Shown here piece after piece: positions 1 to 5,295 of a DNA stretch of 6,432 nucleotides. The DNA comes from Pyrinomonadaceae bacterium (GTDB taxonomy: Bacteria; Acidobacteriota; Blastocatellia; Pyrinomonadales; Pyrinomonadaceae). Within the stretch, counting starts at the first letter, position 1. Every line of letters starts with the position of its first letter. The position numbers and the translations under genes were made by a program. A model generated the notes under the pieces. It was not told the DNA's origin and made no database searches. It saw nothing but the letters and a program-made list of their open reading frames with translations. Location of the stretch: the NCBI GenBank assembly GCA_025929655.1, contig JAICPV010000137.1, positions 1-6,432 on the forward strand, written 5' to 3'.

Positions 1-811
1 CGGATTGATACCGATGTACCGCCAATTTTTCGATCCCAAGGCATTTCACGTAATTCTTTTCGATCAACGAGGATCAGGCCGATCGACGCCGCATTCCGAA
101 CTTCGCGAGAACACGACCTGGGACCTGATCAACGATATCGAAGCGCTTCGTGAAAAGTTCGGCATCGAAAAGTGGCATGTTTTCGGCGGTTCGTGGGGCA
201 GCACGCTGAGTCTGGCGTATGCGGTAAATCATCCGGATCGATGCCTCGGGTTGATACTGCGCGGAATATTTCTCACTCGCAAGAAAGAACTCGACTGGTT
301 CTACCAATACGGCGCGTCCGAGATATTCGCCGATTACTGGGAGCGCTTCCGCGACGAGATCCCCGAGGAAGAACGCGGCGATTTCATGGGCGCGTACTAC
401 AAACGGCTTACGAGCGAAGACGTGGATGTACGTCTTTCCGCTGCCCGCGCGTGGAGCGTGTGGGAGGGCTCGACGTCGAAGCTTTATCCCGACAAAGACC
501 TCATGGAGCATTGGGAAGGGGAGCACGAAGCGCTCAGTTTGGCCCGGATCGAGTGTCATTACTTTATGAACAACTCGTTCTTTCCGTCTGAGAATTATCT
601 GATCGAGAATGTGGACAAGATCCGCCACATCCCGACCGTTATCGTTCAGGGTCGATACGACATTGTCTGTCCGATGGCGTCCGCCTGGGACCTGCACCGA
701 GCGTTCCCGGAGGCGGAATTTCACTTGATACCCGATTCCGGTCATTCGGTTTCCGAAAAGGGTACGACGGCCGCCTTGGTCGACGCGATGGACCGTTTTC
801 GCGACGCATAA
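1..811 (+). CDS. pip: Prolyl aminopeptidase (proline iminopeptidase), 5'-truncated by the window edge
   Basis: This alpha/beta-hydrolase of peptidase family S33 removes N-terminal proline from peptides, normally in the cytoplasm. The reading frame is open through base 2, and the first residues (G-L-I-P-M-Y-R-Q-F-F-D-P) match the region after the family's HGGPGG oxyanion motif, so the TTG at 5 is internal and roughly 50 residues lie outside the window. Counting from that TTG, I see the DQRGSGRS segment at 20-27, the nucleophile elbow GGSWGS with Ser63, Asp219 in GRYD, and His247 in DSGHS. Glu154 (in VWE) and Glu183 (in RIECHYF) fall where the substrate-amine-binding glutamates of the Serratia enzyme lie, judging from recalled spacing. 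The C-terminus is complete, ending TAA at 809-811. The next gene, tatA, starts 52 bases on and looks independently promoted. Other S33 hydrolases are the only real alternative. Confidence 0.9.
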   Translation, partial: GLIPMYRQFFDPKAFHVILFDQRGSGRSTPHSELRENTTWDLINDIEALREKFGIEKWHVFGGSWGSTLSLAYAVNHPDRCLGLILRGIFLTRKKELDWFYQYGASEIFADYWERFRDEIPEEERGDFMGAYYKRLTSEDVDVRLSAARAWSVWEGSTSKLYPDKDLMEHWEGEHEALSLARIECHYFMNNSFFPSENYLIENVDKIRHIPTVIVQGRYDIVCPMASAWDLHRAFPEAEFHLIPDSGHSVSEKGTTAALVDAMDRFRDA

Positions 812-814
812 TTG

Positions 815-823
815 TGTTAGAAT
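815..823 (+). promoter_or_regulatory. Candidate extended -10 promoter for tatA
   Basis: The sequence TG-T-TAGAAT matches an extended -10 (TGn plus TATAAT with one mismatch). It lies just past the pip stop and about 40 bases before the tatA ATG, predicting a leader of roughly 30 bases. No convincing -35 hexamer sits at the expected distance, which is tolerated for extended -10 promoters. Motif match only. Confidence 0.4.
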
Positions 824-863
824 CGGCGCTGTCAGACAGTTTCACGTCTAAACAGGTATTGAT

Positions 864-1115
864 ATGAATTTCGGAACAACAGAGATAATTCTGGTCGTCG
901 CGGTTTTATTCTTGCTTTTCGGAGCGACGCGGCTGCCGCAGCTCGCGAAATCGCTCGGCCAATCCCGTAAGGCCTTCCGCGAAGGAATGCGCGAGGCGGA
1001 AGAAGAAGAGCGTGCGGAAAAACAGATATCTACAGCTCAGCCGCCGCAGGTTTCAGCCGTGAGCGACGCATCGATCGAAGACGAAATGCGGCGGCGGGCA
1101 GAAGCAAAGAGTTAG
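864..1115 (+). CDS. tatA: Twin-arginine translocase subunit of the TatA/TatE family
   Basis: This is a pore-forming subunit of the Tat pathway, which exports folded proteins across the cytoplasmic membrane. The 83-residue protein has the classic layout: a short N-terminus with a polar residue (Glu8), one membrane helix at about 8-20, the FGxxxLPxLxxxxG hinge (FGATRLPQLAKSLG, about 19-32), an amphipathic helix rich in R, K and E to about residue 53, and a low-complexity charged tail. Length is typical for TatA. Glu8 is also seen in TatB, but the short tail argues for TatA/E. ATG at 864 is preceded by AGG at 854-856, 7 bases away. No tatB or tatC is adjacent, so the subunit is encoded apart from its partners. 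The last four bases overlap the 3' end of the convergent methyltransferase gene. Confidence 0.93.
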   Translation: MNFGTTEIILVVAVLFLLFGATRLPQLAKSLGQSRKAFREGMREAEEEERAEKQISTAQPPQVSAVSDASIEDEMRRRAEAKS

Positions 1116-1918
1116 CTCTCGATCAACCTTTTCTTTCCGGTGACAACTGTCGCTTTAACCGAAAAGCGAAAGCTTAGATCCCCATCTTCTGCGTCGATAA
1201 GAAGAGCAAGTTTTTCTTTGACTTGCTCTTTTTCATTTTCGTCAAGAGTCTCCAGCCAATGCGGGAGTAAAAAATCTTCGACCAGCGGAGAGGCGACGAA
1301 CGCCGCGCCGTCGGCGAATTCGAAGATCTCGCTGGCTGTCTCGGTCCGGACACCGGTCAAACCGAACTCTTCCGCTTTCACCTTTAGAGCGGATACCGAC
1401 GCCTGTTCCGTGATCATTGATTCTGCTGCGTGGCCGTGGTCGCCCAGGTCATCTTTGAAGAGAACCTCCCACAAAAGCGAAAAAACCTCGCCGAAACTGC
1501 CGGCCGATGGGAGGAAAAATGTTACCGTTCCGCCCGATCTGGCGACGCGAACGGCGTCCTCCACGAAGTCGCCAACGTCGTCGGGAAGCACCAGGCTGGC
1601 GTCTGCGATCACTGCATCGAACGAACCGTCCTCGAACGCGATCGTTGAAAAATCGACATCCGAGCGCATGGCGATCGCTTTATCGCGCGCGATGGAAAGA
1701 ATATCTTCGTTCTCACAGCGGCCGAAAATAGCGGTTTTCTCGTCCAGGTTTTCACGGATCGCGAAACAATGGTCGCCGGTTCCGGCGTTGATGTATAAAA
1801 CATTCTCCGCGTCGTGGAGATTCAAGTGCTTGTCCGCGAGCTCCGTGAATCGCCGCGTCCAATCAGGCGTCACATAAAGGTCATGAAGGAATGCGAGCTC
1901 CTTTCGAGTTTTCTCCAT
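1112..1918 (-). CDS. Class I SAM-dependent methyltransferase, substrate unknown
   Basis: The 268-residue soluble protein has a Rossmann-type methyltransferase core. Motif I is VLYINAGTGDH at 40-50, with Asn44 where the family usually has Asp or Glu before GxGxG. An acidic residue ending strand 2 (Glu69) could hold the SAM ribose. FEDGSFDAVIADASLVL at 95-111 is the strand-4 (post-II) region, and ARSGGTVTFFLPS at 126-138 is the strand-5 'GG' region. The C-terminal ~100 residues form a helical/strand lid ending in basic residues. It resembles Methyltransf_11-type enzymes, whose substrates cannot be read from sequence. It stands alone on this strand, convergent with tatA and divergent from the SDR. 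The ATG at 1916-1918 has no Shine-Dalgarno sequence within 15 bases upstream. A nearer -10-like element suggests a very short leader or none. Confidence 0.8.
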   Translation of the reverse strand: MEKTRKELAFLHDLYVTPDWTRRFTELADKHLNLHDAENVLYINAGTGDHCFAIRENLDEKTAIFGRCENEDILSIARDKAIAMRSDVDFSTIAFEDGSFDAVIADASLVLPDDVGDFVEDAVRVARSGGTVTFFLPSAGSFGEVFSLLWEVLFKDDLGDHGHAAESMITEQASVSALKVKAEEFGLTGVRTETASEIFEFADGAAFVASPLVEDFLLPHWLETLDENEKEQVKEKLALLIDAEDGDLSFRFSVKATVVTGKKRLIES

Positions 1919-1924
1919 AATTCA

Positions 1925-1930
1925 ATTTAA
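1925..1930 (-). promoter_or_regulatory. Candidate -10 element for the methyltransferase gene
   Basis: Read on the minus strand, TTAAAT lies 6 bases before the ATG at 1918 and matches TATAAT at four of six positions. At that spacing transcription would begin at or next to the start codon, giving a leaderless or nearly leaderless mRNA, consistent with the missing Shine-Dalgarno. The -35 region is not convincing. Confidence 0.25.
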
Positions 1931-1971
1931 TCGCATCGCGCGTCGCGTCCGCAACGACCGCGGCATGCGAT
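1930..1971. repeat. Inverted repeat in the divergent promoter region
   Basis: ATCGCAT at 1930-1936 is the exact reverse complement of ATGCGAT at 1965-1971. The arms are 28 bases apart and each abuts an AT-rich -10-like segment, so the two strands read ATGCGATtaAATTGA and ATGCGATAATTGA. It could be a shared operator or simply mirrored promoter sequence. The wide spacing makes a simple transcript hairpin unlikely. Confidence 0.35.
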
Positions 1972-1974
1972 AAT
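1966..1974 (+). promoter_or_regulatory. Candidate extended -10 promoter for the SDR gene
   Basis: TG-C-GATAAT matches an extended -10 with one mismatch, the same style as the tatA promoter candidate. Transcription would start near 1981, only about 14 bases before the preferred ATG. That would leave the GAGGA at 1976-1980 outside the transcript. Either the promoter or the ribosome-binding reading is therefore wrong, or the leader is very short. Confidence 0.35.
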
Positions 1975-1994
1975 TGAGGATTAAGCCCGATCAA

Positions 1995-2768
1995 ATGTCC
2001 AAACACGTTCGCGAACTATTTGATCTTTCCGGGAAGACCGCCATCGTCACCGGCGGCTCGCGCGGCATCGGGAAAGAGATGGCGGAAGGGCTGGCAGAGG
2101 CCGGCGCGAATCTCGTCCTTTGCGCCCGTCGCCAAGAGTGGCTCGAGAAGACCGTCGAGGAGTTCAAATCGAACGGCTTTGAAGTTCGCGGTATCGTCGC
2201 CGATGTATCAAATCCGATAGACTGCGATAATGTGGTTGCCGAAACAGTTTCGCAGTTTGGCCGGGCCGATATTCTCGTGAACAACGCCGGCATTTCGTGG
2301 GGAGCGATGCCTGAAGAGATGCCGCCGGAAAAATGGCAGAAGGTTTTGGATGTTAATCTGACAGGCTGCTTTCTGATGGCACAGGCGGCCGGACGCGAAA
2401 TGCTGAAGCATGGCAGAGGTTCTATCATCAACATCGCTTCGATCTCCGGGATCACATCGAGCGCGAACGGGCCGTTCTACGCAGGTTACGCGGCGAGCAA
2501 AGCGGGCCTGATCGGGCTGACACGCGAATTGGCTGCAAGCTGGGGACGAAAAGGAATTCGCGTGAACGCGATCGCCCCGGGATTTTTTCATTCACGGCTC
2601 GCGGACGCGGTGATCGACATTTACGAGACCTCGATACAGGAAAACAATCCTATCCCGCGGATCGGCAACGAAGGAGAGCTGAAAGGTACGGTTGTCTTTC
2701 TTGCATCGGATGCGTCAAGCTACATCACTGGACAAACGATCGTCGTCGACGGCGGAATGACGATCTGA
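1995..2768 (+). CDS. Short-chain dehydrogenase/reductase (classical SDR, FabG/gluconate 5-dehydrogenase-like)
   Basis: This is an NAD(P)-dependent oxidoreductase of about 257 residues, the normal length for classical SDRs, probably soluble and tetrameric like its relatives. Visible signatures counted from the ATG are: cofactor loop TGGSRGIG at 19-26, CARR at the end of strand 2 (basic residues that favour NADP), NNAG at 96-99, Asn121 in DVNLTG, and the catalytic set Ser149, Tyr165 and Lys169 (Y-A-A-S-K). A C-terminal GQTIVVDGGMT is typical of FabG-like members. I chose the ATG at 1995 over a TTG at 1974 because it gives the usual short lead into LFDLSGKTAIVTGG and the TTG has no ribosome-binding site. 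GAGGA at 1976-1980 is 14 bases from the ATG, longer than ideal. The substrate cannot be assigned. The transporter gene follows after 48 bases and may share the transcript. Confidence 0.88.
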   Translation: MSKHVRELFDLSGKTAIVTGGSRGIGKEMAEGLAEAGANLVLCARRQEWLEKTVEEFKSNGFEVRGIVADVSNPIDCDNVVAETVSQFGRADILVNNAGISWGAMPEEMPPEKWQKVLDVNLTGCFLMAQAAGREMLKHGRGSIINIASISGITSSANGPFYAGYAASKAGLIGLTRELAASWGRKGIRVNAIAPGFFHSRLADAVIDIYETSIQENNPIPRIGNEGELKGTVVFLASDASSYITGQTIVVDGGMTI

Positions 2769-2816
2769 TGGAACGCCGACGCCCTCGTCTGCAATGAGTC
2801 CGAAGGCCGAAAAAAA

Positions 2817-3515
2817 ATGGAAATCAGCCCAGAAATGTCGACCGTCGGAATCCTGATCATTGGTTTCGCTCTCGGCCTGCAGCACGCAGTTGAGGCGGAC
2901 CATCTCGCCGCGGTTTCAACGATCGTCAGTGAGAAGAAAAGCTTGTTTTCGGCTTCGATCGTGGGCGGATTCTGGGGCCTGGGCCACACGATCTCGCTTT
3001 TTGTCGTCGGCGCACTTGTTATTTTTCTAAAGCTGCAGATCTCCGAAACCGCCGAGGCGAGGCTCGAGGCGATCGTGGGCGTGATGCTGATCGCCTTAGG
3101 CATCAACGCGCTGCGGAAATTATTTTCGGCCGATACCGTCCACATTCACAAACATGAACATGGAACGCGCGAGCATGTACATATTCATTCTCACGGAAAC
3201 GAGCCTGTTGCATCACATCATCGCTTCAGCATTCGCTCGGTCATGATCGGCATGGTGCACGGGCTTGCGGGGAGCGCGGCATTGATGCTGCTGGTCGTGC
3301 CGACGATCGCATCCCCGTGGGTCGCAATGTCTTACATTCTGGTTTTCGGCGTCGGATCGATCGGCGGAATGATGGCGATGAGTTTCCTGATCGGCCTGCC
3401 GATGCATTTCACCCTCAACAGATTCACGGCGTTGAACAAAAGCTTGAAACTTATAGCAGGTTGCTTCAGCCTGATCCTCGGTGGACTTATCGTCTATGAA
3501 AAACTGTTAGTTTGA
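2817..3515 (+). CDS. NiCoT/UreH-like membrane transporter, probable nickel/cobalt or other divalent metal
   Basis: The 232-residue protein has about six hydrophobic segments (near 10-22, 46-71, 85-103, 140-165, 168-195 and 208-228), so it is an inner-membrane protein. The first segment runs into H23-A-V-E-A-D28-H29, which fits the HX4DH metal motif of NiCoT permeases. LGHT (His57) in the second segment resembles their LGH motif, and His148 in GMVHGLAGS begins the second half. Between the halves is a polar loop with ten histidines at 109-135, mostly in an alternating H-x-H pattern, a likely metal-sensing or metal-gathering loop. It is shorter than classical NiCoTs (usually over 300 residues) and closer in size to UreH-like or TauE/DsbD-like exporters. 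The metal and its direction are therefore uncertain. ATG at 2817 follows GAAGG at 2802-2806. No urease, hydrogenase or cobalamin gene is visible here. Confidence 0.75.
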   Translation: MEISPEMSTVGILIIGFALGLQHAVEADHLAAVSTIVSEKKSLFSASIVGGFWGLGHTISLFVVGALVIFLKLQISETAEARLEAIVGVMLIALGINALRKLFSADTVHIHKHEHGTREHVHIHSHGNEPVASHHRFSIRSVMIGMVHGLAGSAALMLLVVPTIASPWVAMSYILVFGVGSIGGMMAMSFLIGLPMHFTLNRFTALNKSLKLIAGCFSLILGGLIVYEKLLV

Positions 3516-3539
3516 AAAATAGCTGAAAGCTATCAGCTA
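3515..3539 (-). terminator. Probable intrinsic terminator of the minus-strand operon
   Basis: On the minus strand, TAGCTGA (3539-3533) pairs with TCAGCTA (3526-3520) around a 6-base loop, and five U's follow (complement of 3515-3519). It lies about 30 bases past the stop of the CBM9-like gene, the right place to end that operon. The stem is AT-rich and built from the AGCT repeat, so strength is uncertain. No U run follows on the plus strand. Confidence 0.45.
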
Positions 3540-3555
3540 ATAGCTATAAGCTGAT
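3521..3555. repeat. Tandem heptamer array, AGCTNNN x5
   Basis: Five AGCT tetramers begin at exactly 3521, 3528, 3535, 3542 and 3549, a strict 7-base period with variable fill: AGCTGAA, AGCTATC, AGCTAAT, AGCTATA, AGCTGAT. Because AGCT is a palindrome the array reads the same way on both strands and folds in several registers, including TATCAGCT (3531-3538) with AGCTGATA (3549-3556). It fills almost the whole 54-base gap between two convergent genes. It resembles in kind, not in sequence, the heptanucleotide STRR repeats of cyanobacteria. Confidence 0.8.
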
Positions 3556-3569
3556 ATTCGAAACAGGTT

Positions 3570-4217
3570 TCAATCTACAAAACGAAACTCGCCAAATTTT
3601 TCCGGGACGTGAAAATTCGGTTTCTCAGTGAGTGTCGGCTGCCATGCGAGATATCCGCGGCCGGGGTCCTTTCCCACACAACGGAAAATATTCCCGGGCC
3701 AAATGTCGCCCGGTTCGGGTTTTCGCCCAAATGCTTCCCACGGAATTTTCATGGCCATCACAACGCGATCATCCTCGATCCGCGCCGCCGCTTCCATCCC
3801 GGAATGGTAATCCCAATCCGTCAAGCGTTCACCGCTTGTTGAATCTATAGCTAGATCAAGCCACTCGCCCGTGGGTGCGACTTCGAATTCGAAATACCTG
3901 CGCTGCTCGTCTTTATCCGGCGCAATAAAAACTTCGCATACGTCGCGCTCCCATAGGCCAATTGTCCTTCCTCCAGTTTGCAATTCGTCGGCAGCGATGA
4001 GCGCTTCGTTTTGTGCTGCATAGAAACGGAAATAAAGCGCCCTGTCGGACCAGAGAGTTGAAACGAGAAATCGACGGCCGGGATCGGCTGCTGAACCGTT
4101 CCAATATTGCGAAATCTCCAAATTCTCGTCGGAATTCCATAGAGAATTTTCCAGGTCGCCGACCGAAATGTCGGCCGCGAGACGGGGGATCGACAATTCT
4201 GCGTTCGAAAGTGTCAT
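3570..4217 (-). CDS. Carbohydrate-binding family 9-like (CBM9/DOMON-like) protein
   Basis: This 215-residue protein is a single beta-sandwich domain with no catalytic partner. The segments typical of CBM9-like proteins appear in order: SLWNSDENLEISQYWNG at 25-41, a strand ALYFRFYAAQNE at 60-71, LWERDVCEVFIAPD at 88-101, YFEFEVAPTGEWLDL at 108-122, VMAMKIPWEAFG at 153-164, and GYLAWQPTLTEKPNFHVPEKFGEFRFVD at 188-215. Aromatic residues (Trp89, Trp119, Trp160, Trp192) could line a sugar-binding cleft. No signal peptide or membrane segment is seen, so it is predicted cytoplasmic, odd for a polysaccharide binder. It is last in the minus-strand operon. Its ATG (4215-4217) overlaps the upstream stop as ATGA, so its translation is probably coupled to the DUF2156 gene. 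Ligand and role are unknown. Confidence 0.75.
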   Translation of the reverse strand: MTLSNAELSIPRLAADISVGDLENSLWNSDENLEISQYWNGSAADPGRRFLVSTLWSDRALYFRFYAAQNEALIAADELQTGGRTIGLWERDVCEVFIAPDKDEQRRYFEFEVAPTGEWLDLAIDSTSGERLTDWDYHSGMEAAARIEDDRVVMAMKIPWEAFGRKPEPGDIWPGNIFRCVGKDPGRGYLAWQPTLTEKPNFHVPEKFGEFRFVD

Positions 4218-4762
4218 GTGGACAACCAGCGGCGGAAGTTTGCGGCCTCGGCAGCCACCGCCTTTGCCAAACCTTGAAAGAGAACGCGGAAAGGCTTGTT
4301 TTCGGTGAACGCAAGAGCGATCGCGTAAAGTGTCCGGCCGGAAAACTCACGCTCGTTCGAGATAGCGAAAACCGGTTCCCAATATGCCGGGCAAAGCTTC
4401 GATTTGAAGCGGTCGAGGCCGTCGAAATTATAGAACCTCCGGCCGTGCCTCCACATCCACGTAAGCAGGAGGCGAAGCCACAGCGGATTGTCAAACGGTT
4501 CGATCTTCGCCCGCTTGGACAGCGGCGAAAGGCCGAGCGTGACGTATTCGCATCCTTCGTTCGCAATTTCGCGGATCGCAGCGTCCATCATCAGTTCGAC
4601 TGTGCCGTTTGGCGCTCCGGGGCGATGCGGGAATTGTTCCGTGAGCCAGCCGTTGCGTTCCGGTATGGGCGAAAGTACTAAGAACGCCTGAACCTGTTCG
4701 TTCTGTGTCGCAACGAAAACCCGTCTATTTTCCAGCCGGCCCAGCGTTTCCGGCTCTATCAC
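4214..4762 (-). CDS. C-terminal part of the split DUF2156 protein
   Basis: Open frame of 182 residues if started at the GTG at 4760-4762, though that codon is really Val in HFVIEPETLG and the frame's homology begins some 18 residues earlier at HKCLHEWL. It holds most of the second acetyltransferase-like fold: RRVFVATQNEQVQAFLVLSP, the APNGTVELMMDAA stretch, YVTLGLSPLS, and the YNFDGLDRFKSKLCPAYWEP motif that is the best-conserved signature of these proteins. The GTG overlaps the stop of the first frame as GTGA, so re-initiation could yield this piece alone. It would lack the first fold and is unlikely to be active by itself. Confidence 0.5.
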   Translation of the reverse strand: MIEPETLGRLENRRVFVATQNEQVQAFLVLSPIPERNGWLTEQFPHRPGAPNGTVELMMDAAIREIANEGCEYVTLGLSPLSKRAKIEPFDNPLWLRLLLTWMWRHGRRFYNFDGLDRFKSKLCPAYWEPVFAISNEREFSGRTLYAIALAFTENKPFRVLFQGLAKAVAAEAANFRRWLST

Positions 4763-5295
4763 GAAATGCAGCGGCGGCAGGCCTTTCGATTCGAGCCACT
4801 CGTGCAGACACTTATGTAATTCAGAATGTTCCGGGCTTTTTCAACAGGCCATTCGCTGATAATTACTTTTTTGTTCCGAGCACGGTTCAATTGAGCGCGG
4901 ATCGACGCATTCCTGGAAACGAGACCGGCCCAATCGCCCGGGTCCCAAACCGGCTGAGCCCCCAATAGCACATGAGCGTGATCGGTCGAGTTTTTATAAA
5001 CTTCTTCGAGGCGAGCTTCGGCTCCGAAATAACACACATTTTCGCCGCCTCGGGCTGCATCGCGTTCGAATTCATCCGCAGCGCCAGCGAGGTCTTGATG
5101 GGAACAGACCGGTGCGCCGACCACTACGCGGACACCACCCGAACTGTTGTAACCGACCACCGAATTCCCGCCCGACCCGTACCAATGCTCAATGCCCGGA
5201 TTCACGATCTGGAAACAGGTTGTGTTCCACCCGTAGCGCATTACGAGCGAGCGCGCCCGCTCGAAATCTGCTTGAAGCGTAGCGGCGACGCTCAT
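4759..5295 (-). CDS. N-terminal part of the split DUF2156 protein
   Basis: From the ATG at 5293-5295 this frame gives 178 residues. Family-like sequence runs from about residue 11 to 159: RYGWNTTCFQIVNPGIEHW at 20-38, a VVGY strand, VRVVVGAPVC, ENVCYFGAE, and LNRARNKKVIISEWPVE, the basic region before the second fold. The last 19 residues (starting YISVCTSG) are out-of-frame translation. An in-frame ATG at 5337 would overlap the kinase gene by 46 bases. The 5295 start is preferred because it makes an ATGA overlap with the kinase stop and drops a non-family leader. Confidence 0.55.
   Translation of the reverse strand: MSVAATLQADFERARSLVMRYGWNTTCFQIVNPGIEHWYGSGGNSVVGYNSSGGVRVVVGAPVCSHQDLAGAADEFERDAARGGENVCYFGAEARLEEVYKNSTDHAHVLLGAQPVWDPGDWAGLVSRNASIRAQLNRARNKKVIISEWPVEKARNILNYISVCTSGSNRKACRRCIS
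4816..4822 (-). other. Frameshift site in the DUF2156 gene
   Basis: Read on the minus strand the local sequence is CTG-AAT-TAC-ATA in the first frame and TTA-CAT-AAG-TGT in the resumed frame. The switch needs one added base between 4819 and 4818, most simply a TTT run shortened to TT. No classic slippery heptamer (X-XXY-YYZ) lies here, which argues against programmed frameshifting. Confidence 0.7.

Larger units (their letters stand above)
4214..5295 (-). pseudogene. DUF2156 / phosphatidylglycerol lysyltransferase C-domain gene, split by a one-base frameshift
   Basis: Two overlapping reading frames encode consecutive parts of one DUF2156 (LPG_synthase_C, PF09924) protein, the tandem-GNAT domain that in MprF moves aminoacyl groups from tRNA to membrane lipid. 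The first frame follows the family to codon 159 (ILN) and then becomes nonsense. The next frame resumes at once with HKCLHEWLESKGLPPLHFV and then IEPETLG, which is typical family sequence. One extra T beside 4819 (AAT-TTA-CAT) gives an uninterrupted protein of about 360 residues. No N-terminal flippase helices are present, so this is the soluble domain alone. ATGA overlaps at both ends (4214-4217 and 5292-5295) and good conservation on both sides suggest a recent lesion, a sequencing or assembly error, or, less likely, programmed frameshifting. Confidence 0.8.

Noticed and set aside
74..745. Long minus-strand open frame opposite pip
   Set aside because: It lies entirely antisense to a clear S33 peptidase with intact catalytic residues. 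Its translation is rich in Arg and Val with no recognisable motif, as expected of a shadow frame.
1140..1877. 245-codon plus-strand frame opposite the methyltransferase
   Set aside because: Its composition is very high in Ser, Thr and Arg with no domain, while the minus frame shows methyltransferase motifs in order.
1974..1994. TTG at 1974 as the SDR start
   Set aside because: It adds seven residues not typical of the family, has no ribosome-binding site, and overlaps the -10 candidate. ATG at 1995 fits better.
2810..2817. Run of eight A's at the transporter start codon as a phase-variation tract
   Set aside because: It lies just upstream of and into the ATG, so slippage would change leader length by one base without shifting the reading frame, and eight A's is not exceptional.
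2768..2853. Two mini-frames after the SDR stop (ATG at 2768, 9 codons; ATG at 2794, 20 codons) linked by TGATG and ATGA overlaps
   Set aside because: The chained overlaps are striking, but the peptides are tiny, the second runs into the transporter gene out of frame, and such overlaps arise easily by chance.
3521..3555. Heptamer array as a CRISPR
   Set aside because: The repeat unit is 7 bases with 3-base variable fill. CRISPR repeats and spacers are each over 20 bases and no cas gene is present.
4013..4681. 222-codon plus-strand frame across the CBM9-like/DUF2156 junction
   Set aside because: It is antisense to two genes with family signatures, and its translation is Arg-rich without recognisable motifs.
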